A stretch of 64,000 nucleotides of DNA from Eucommia ulmoides (lineage: Eukaryota; Streptophyta; Magnoliopsida; Garryales; Eucommiaceae), in NCBI GenBank assembly GCA_016647705.1, contig CM028339.1, forward strand, positions 22,246,803 through 22,310,802, read 5' to 3'. The translations under genes were made by a program, and so were the position numbers. This document shows, in pieces, positions 59,772 to 64,000 of this stretch (positions within the stretch are counted from its first letter, which is position 1; every line of letters starts with the position of its first letter). The notes under the pieces are model-generated. The model did not search any database and was not told the DNA's origin. It was given only the letters and a program-made list of their open reading frames with translations.

Positions 59772-62108
59772 TGTTGATTCCTAGATTTTGATGGACAATT
59801 AAGTGTTGATATTTTGGTGGAACTAATGTATTTGTTGAGTGTTTCAAAAAATGAGTTCTATTTATTGATTATGTTGAAGATATCATGAAGGAAAGGTTAA
59901 GGACGCAAAGATGGACAAAATGAAAAAATGAAGAGTGTTGAATACGTTGAAGAAATTAGGTGAAAACAACTCAATACTCTTATACTCTTAATGCAACCCC
60001 AATTAGGATTACACACGACACTACTAAATGAGTTTTTTTTTTGTTTTTTTTTTTGTGTGTATTGAAATGATAAAGTTTAGGATCCAAATTATTGATTAAT
60101 TATGTGCTCCTTATGTGACCTAATTGAAAATTATGATTAAAAGTTAAAATTTAAGGCCAATTCAGTCAACCGAGAAAAGCAGTCGGTTAACTGAATCAAA
60201 CGTTAGGTTTTAGGGCAGACATTGGTGAAGGAATTTACCAACCAATATCAATCGATCAACTGACCAGAAAGGATCAGTCAACCGTTTGAAATAGTAAGGT
60301 TTTCAAAGCAAAAAGTAAAGATCCTGAAGCAATCGGTCAATCGACCAAAGGCGATCGGTCAACCAATGGGCTTCAGGGCAGAAAAGTGGAAGTCTTTAAA
60401 CCAATAAGTCAACCGATTAGGAGCCAATCGGTCAACTAACTGTGTTGGAATTTGGTAGGGAAACTCTCTAAACCAATAGGTCAACCGGCCGAAGAGGGAT
60501 AGGTCAACCGACTGGCTATTTTGATTGGCTTGGTTTACACACTATATCAATCGGTCAACCGATAGGCCAGGGTTCGATCAACCAACTATTTTGGTTTAGA
60601 TTTCGAAGATCTTGGTCTTCTAGTAAAAAAACAAAGCCATTTTTTATGATTCCAAGGAAGAATTTTGAGGGATTTGAATCTACTGAAGATATAGTACATG
60701 TATTTTGATATCCCTATTGATTTAGTCTACAAAATTCAGGATTCTCTCAATTTAAATTGTTAAAATACTTCCTATCTTTATGATTGATAATTGAGAAATA
60801 TTTTATGGATTTATTTGAGAGTTTTGAAAGTTATTTTTAAGTGAATTATACCATAATTGAATGATTATATTATATGGGGTCTAAATGTGCTTTTTAGAGG
60901 TATATCTTTAGAAAAGTAGTCATCAGAGGGCTTGATATCTATCTATATATATAGACCTACGAAAATTGGATTGAATGTATCAAGAACTATCAGTTCCTAT
61001 GCTTTTCTAAGAGTTATCATTCTACTGAGATCATTCGAGAGAGATTTTTCTTGAGCTAAAGCGTTGTTGAACTAGCGTCACCGATTTGAGCTATCTTGCG
61101 ATTCTGTTTTCATTTTTCGATGTTTTCCTGGTGAGATCTTTCCAAACTGTTTTTCTCAATTGTGACTTCATATTATTATATTTGATTGGTTGTTAAGATC
61201 GTTAGAAAATCATTTTCAAATTTAAGAGCATAAAAATCTTTTTAAAACAATTTTATGTGATTATCTGATTACATATTTTAATTTGTGCTACCCAAACTTG
61301 TTATTAATCAGATATTAATTTATCTCATATTGAATCTATCACATAGAAAACTTCGGGACATTAATCGAGTATAATTGTATTGAGGTGGTAGAAGCTCCTT
61401 GTGGGAAGAAACTCATTATTATTTTTTGTATTTGTGAGTTTGAGTGGATTAGACACAATTGGGTCGGTGTCTAGTCAGAGTAGCTAGGTTTCAATCTTTT
61501 TCGGTAAAAAAAGGTTGAGGTTTCATCTTTACCCTAAGGTATAAAAATGTTAGATTATTCTTTTCCTCAAAAAGAATTAAGTTTTGATTCTTCCTGAAAT
61601 TGAATTAATTTTGAGTGTATTGTAAAGATTCAATCCTTACCTGGGAAAAAGATACTTGTGATAGTTGTGAGGTTGTGATTCTTCCTGTAATAGAATTAGA
61701 TTAGTCTTTAACCTGGTAAAAAAATAAGGTTCTTCCTTAGCTTGGGAAAAGAAAAATTGTAAAGGCTGATTATAAACCTGGAAAACGAATTGTTGTAAAG
61801 GTTTGATTCCTACCGTTAAAGGAAATAGAGGTTTAGAGGTTGTGAATCACTGTAGAGCTCGGGAGACTGGATTAGGCAATACTAGCTTACTGAACCAAGA
61901 TATATCTTTGTGTGCTGCATTGTTAATATTCTTTACATTTTGTTTGGATGTGCACCTATATTTAAATACTTATACATTGTGTAACGAAAATAATAATTGA
62001 TTTAAGAAAAATTAATTATTTGATAATTAAGTGTTGAAAAACTTATTGGTTTAAATTTTTATAATTATCCAATTCACCCCTCTTCTTGGGTAGCTTAATG
62101 GGCCAATA
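59772..62108 (+). mobile_element. SIRE-like solo LTR, plus strand
   Basis: 2,337 bp, TGTTGATTCCTAG to GGGCCAATA, flanked by a perfect target duplication gatta (59,767-59,771 and 62,109-62,113). Palindrome units of the TCGGTCAACCGA type at 60,165-60,600, then TATCTATATATATAG near 60,940, a TATA box. No interior. Confidence 0.85.
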
Positions 62109-63155
62109 GATTATCTTCGAGATTCGATTCCTACTAATCTACGGTGAATCAATCCCCAAGCAAAACCCATCTTATTAAACCGTATTGATTCCCAAAAGCA
62201 CTGATTGTATTAGATCTAAACCACCAGTACTAGATATAATAATATAAATACGAATAGATTTAGATCCAAATTTCTACAAGATAGTTTAAAATATAAATTT
62301 ATTCAGACAAATATTTAAAACCCAATTCTTTTAAAATCTTACACACAAATAAAATAAATCAATAAATGAACACTACATTAAGATAATTTAGAACAAATAT
62401 AGCCTAACCCGATTGTAGACTCAGCCATTCATGGAGTTATTATTTCCAAAAGATGTTCAACCAAAAACAATGGAAGAATCTCCATTGGAAAAATTAAGCC
62501 GAAAGAACGAAAAAATGGAAAAAAAAAATGAATAAGATTTAAGACCTACCGCCCAGCAAGTCTCAAGGAAAAAACCAAAATAATAATAATAATAAAAAAT
62601 AAAAATAAAAAAGTAATAAACTCTCTAAAAATATAATGAAAAAAAAAAAAAAAAACAAATTAATTAATATCTTTTGCCCAAGCTCACTACTGAATCCTTT
62701 TATTTTTCTTTTGCATTCTCTAGCCATAAAAGCCATAAATGACATTAAAGGCCCAAATTCTCTAATTTGTAACGGATATACCCAATAAGCACTGATTGTA
62801 AAACTATCAAATGTATCAGTTAATCGGTTGTTCAATCGATGTGAATTATATTCAGGATTCGATTCTTACTGATCTACGATGAATCAATCACTAAGTATAA
62901 CTCATCCTATTAAATCGAATCAATTCCAATAAACACTTATTGTAAAACGAATCAATTCCAATAAGCACTTATTGTAAAACTATTAGATCTAAACCACAAA
63001 TACTAGATCTAACATTATAGATACGAATATATTCAGATCCAAATTTCTACAAGATAATTTAGAACGTAAATTTATTCAAACAAATATTTAAGACCAAATT
63101 CTTGTTTTACAATCTTACATACCGATAAGATAAATCAAGAAAAGAACACTACATT

Positions 63156-63824
63156 AACATGAGGGCAAAATATATTTTAAACTCTCTAACTATTGACACG
63201 TTTTTATATAGTCCAATAAGTTTTTTTCGTTTCACTTTAAACCCTCTAAGTATGCATTTAGTTTTAAATGATCTTTCTATTATATTTTTCATTCAATCTA
63301 ATAGAAATTTCAATTTTTAAGGGGTAAAACAACATTTTTACTCTTTTTTTTAATTTTATTTTTTTTCTTCCTTCTTCACCTCTCTCTCTCTTTCTCTCTC
63401 TCTACACCGCTCAACTCTCTCTCTACCGCTCAACCCTTCATCACCTCTCTCTCTTCCTCTCTTTCCTTGCAAGATATTGTACCAAGCACACTATTGTTGG
63501 TCCCACCTACAAGACTGTAGGCTTTGGATTTGTAAGCCCTCCCTTCTCTCTAATCAAAGTAACGTTCTTCATTTTTGTTAAGGTTGATTTAAACCTTAAA
63601 ACTCTTTGGATGGGATGTAGGCGTTCCCCAAGGGTTCTCCCCTAGTACTAGATGTTTCAAGGGCGATATTGAACTTGACATAAGGAGATAACATGAGGAA
63701 AATTTCTCAAGAATGGTTAGGGGATAAAGCCGACTGCCCGAAACAAAGTGGAGTTGTGGTTACCTCAGACAGTCACACCCTCAAAAGTTTCAAGGGACTT
63801 TTCCTCATTACGGGCCTATCTTAA
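63156..63824 (+). promoter_or_regulatory. Intergenic sequence with CT-rich tract, possible promoter or 5' leader
   Basis: 63,156-63,370 is AT-rich with no gene. A pyrimidine tract of CTCTCT blocks runs from 63,365 to 63,475, as in many plant core promoters and 5' leaders. The composition then becomes less AT-rich (63,480-63,820) without a long open frame. TTTGTAAGCC near 63,528 could be a splice donor. Low certainty. Confidence 0.3.
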
Positions 63825-64000
63825 TTGTCTGCTTTAATCATATTCATATTCATCTCCAACAACGGAGACATCTTGGCTTATGATGCCTCCATCTGGCAAA
63901 AGCTTATTGCGATTGCCAAAACCTTTGATGAGGTTAGAGAGGAACCGTCCAAAAAGTTAATGAAAGTAGTGATCATGGGATGCATTAATGGTTGCGGTGC
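63825..64000 (+). CDS. Possible coding exon running off the right edge
   Basis: Open for 58 codons to the window end. The reading is protein-like: NNGDILAYDASIWQKLIAIA, then KTFDEVREEPSKKLMKVVIM and GCINGCG. The mix of charged and hydrophobic residues is unlike the low-complexity frames elsewhere in this window. No family is recognised. The start is not seen; the in-frame stop at 63,822-63,824 means that an upstream exon or an ATG past the edge would be needed. It is the only candidate for live host coding sequence here, but could be a remnant of another repeat. Confidence 0.3.
   Translation, partial: MSALIIFIFISNNGDILAYDASIWQKLIAIAKTFDEVREEPSKKLMKVVIMGCINGCG

Larger units (their letters stand above)
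44585..63155. repeat. Diverged tandem repeat of about 0.78 kb, about four units, interrupted by insertions
   Basis: The unit runs from the AGCCTAACCCGATTGAAGAC region to the ACACTACATTAAGATAATTT region. Pieces: 44,585-45,255, 57,083-57,575, about 59,566-59,771 and 62,114-63,155. The GCCTAAxxxxxTTGAAGAC start recurs near 44,608, 45,129, 57,535 and 62,400; the first unit is shorter. Read without the insertions the pieces join head to tail in one orientation. No coding capacity and no similarity recognised. It is the ground layer on which this half of the window was built. Confidence 0.7.

Overview
This is a piece of AT-rich flowering-plant nuclear DNA, probably eudicot. It is almost wholly made of nested LTR retrotransposons: Ty1/Copia and Ty3/gypsy lineages of plant type, initiator-Met and Asp tRNA primer sites, and plant-style solo LTRs with 5-bp target duplications. 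No intact host gene was found. Host sequence is limited to one broken gene copy (37.3-37.6 kb plus 44.0-44.2 kb), a diverged tandem repeat of about 0.78 kb (44.6-63.2 kb), and a possible gene 5' end at the right edge (63.4-64.0 kb).

Layout. 1-14,690: a SIRE-like Copia element on the minus strand with 2.1-kb LTRs and a gag but no pol; its left LTR runs off the window. Inside it lies element A (1,784-10,488, minus, TSD ataac), a non-autonomous Athila-like element whose left LTR holds a 1.57-kb solo LTR (2,306-3,872, TSD gttac). 14,691-15,656: another SIRE-like LTR fragment, plus strand. 15,657-37,064: the 3' part of a Tat-like gypsy element (RNase H, integrase, tandem repeats, an antisense coiled-coil ORF remnant, polypurine tract, LTR). 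It is split by a stack of Athila-like elements: E1 (plus), E2 (minus, inside E1), an E3 LTR and a SIRE LTR fragment inside E2, and the youngest-looking element B (23,798-31,450, plus, TSD cttaa/cttca). 37,589-44,035: a Ty1/Copia element with TSD gatat, sitting inside the host gene copy. 44,585-63,155: the tandem repeat, interrupted by a 0.93-kb TIR element that itself holds a SIRE-like LTR pair (45,748-56,640) containing an Athila-like solo LTR, a SIRE solo LTR and a gypsy-like solo LTR; by tandem LTR ends with primer sites (57,576-59,565); and by a SIRE solo LTR (59,772-62,108, TSD gatta).

How the parts work together. The gag-like proteins of A and B carry a domain resembling the 'putative plant transposon protein' family, and neither element has pol, so mobility would have depended on Athila enzymes supplied elsewhere. 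The two main LTR families each carry arrays of short imperfect palindromes upstream of the TATA box. In the Athila-like family the palindrome core tends to be the same within an element and different between elements. B also has three primer-site-like repeats after its 5' LTR, and the family has polypurine-tract-like repeats in its 3' interior. These are the most unusual signals here. All boundaries, identities and ages are by eye; no alignment or database search was run.
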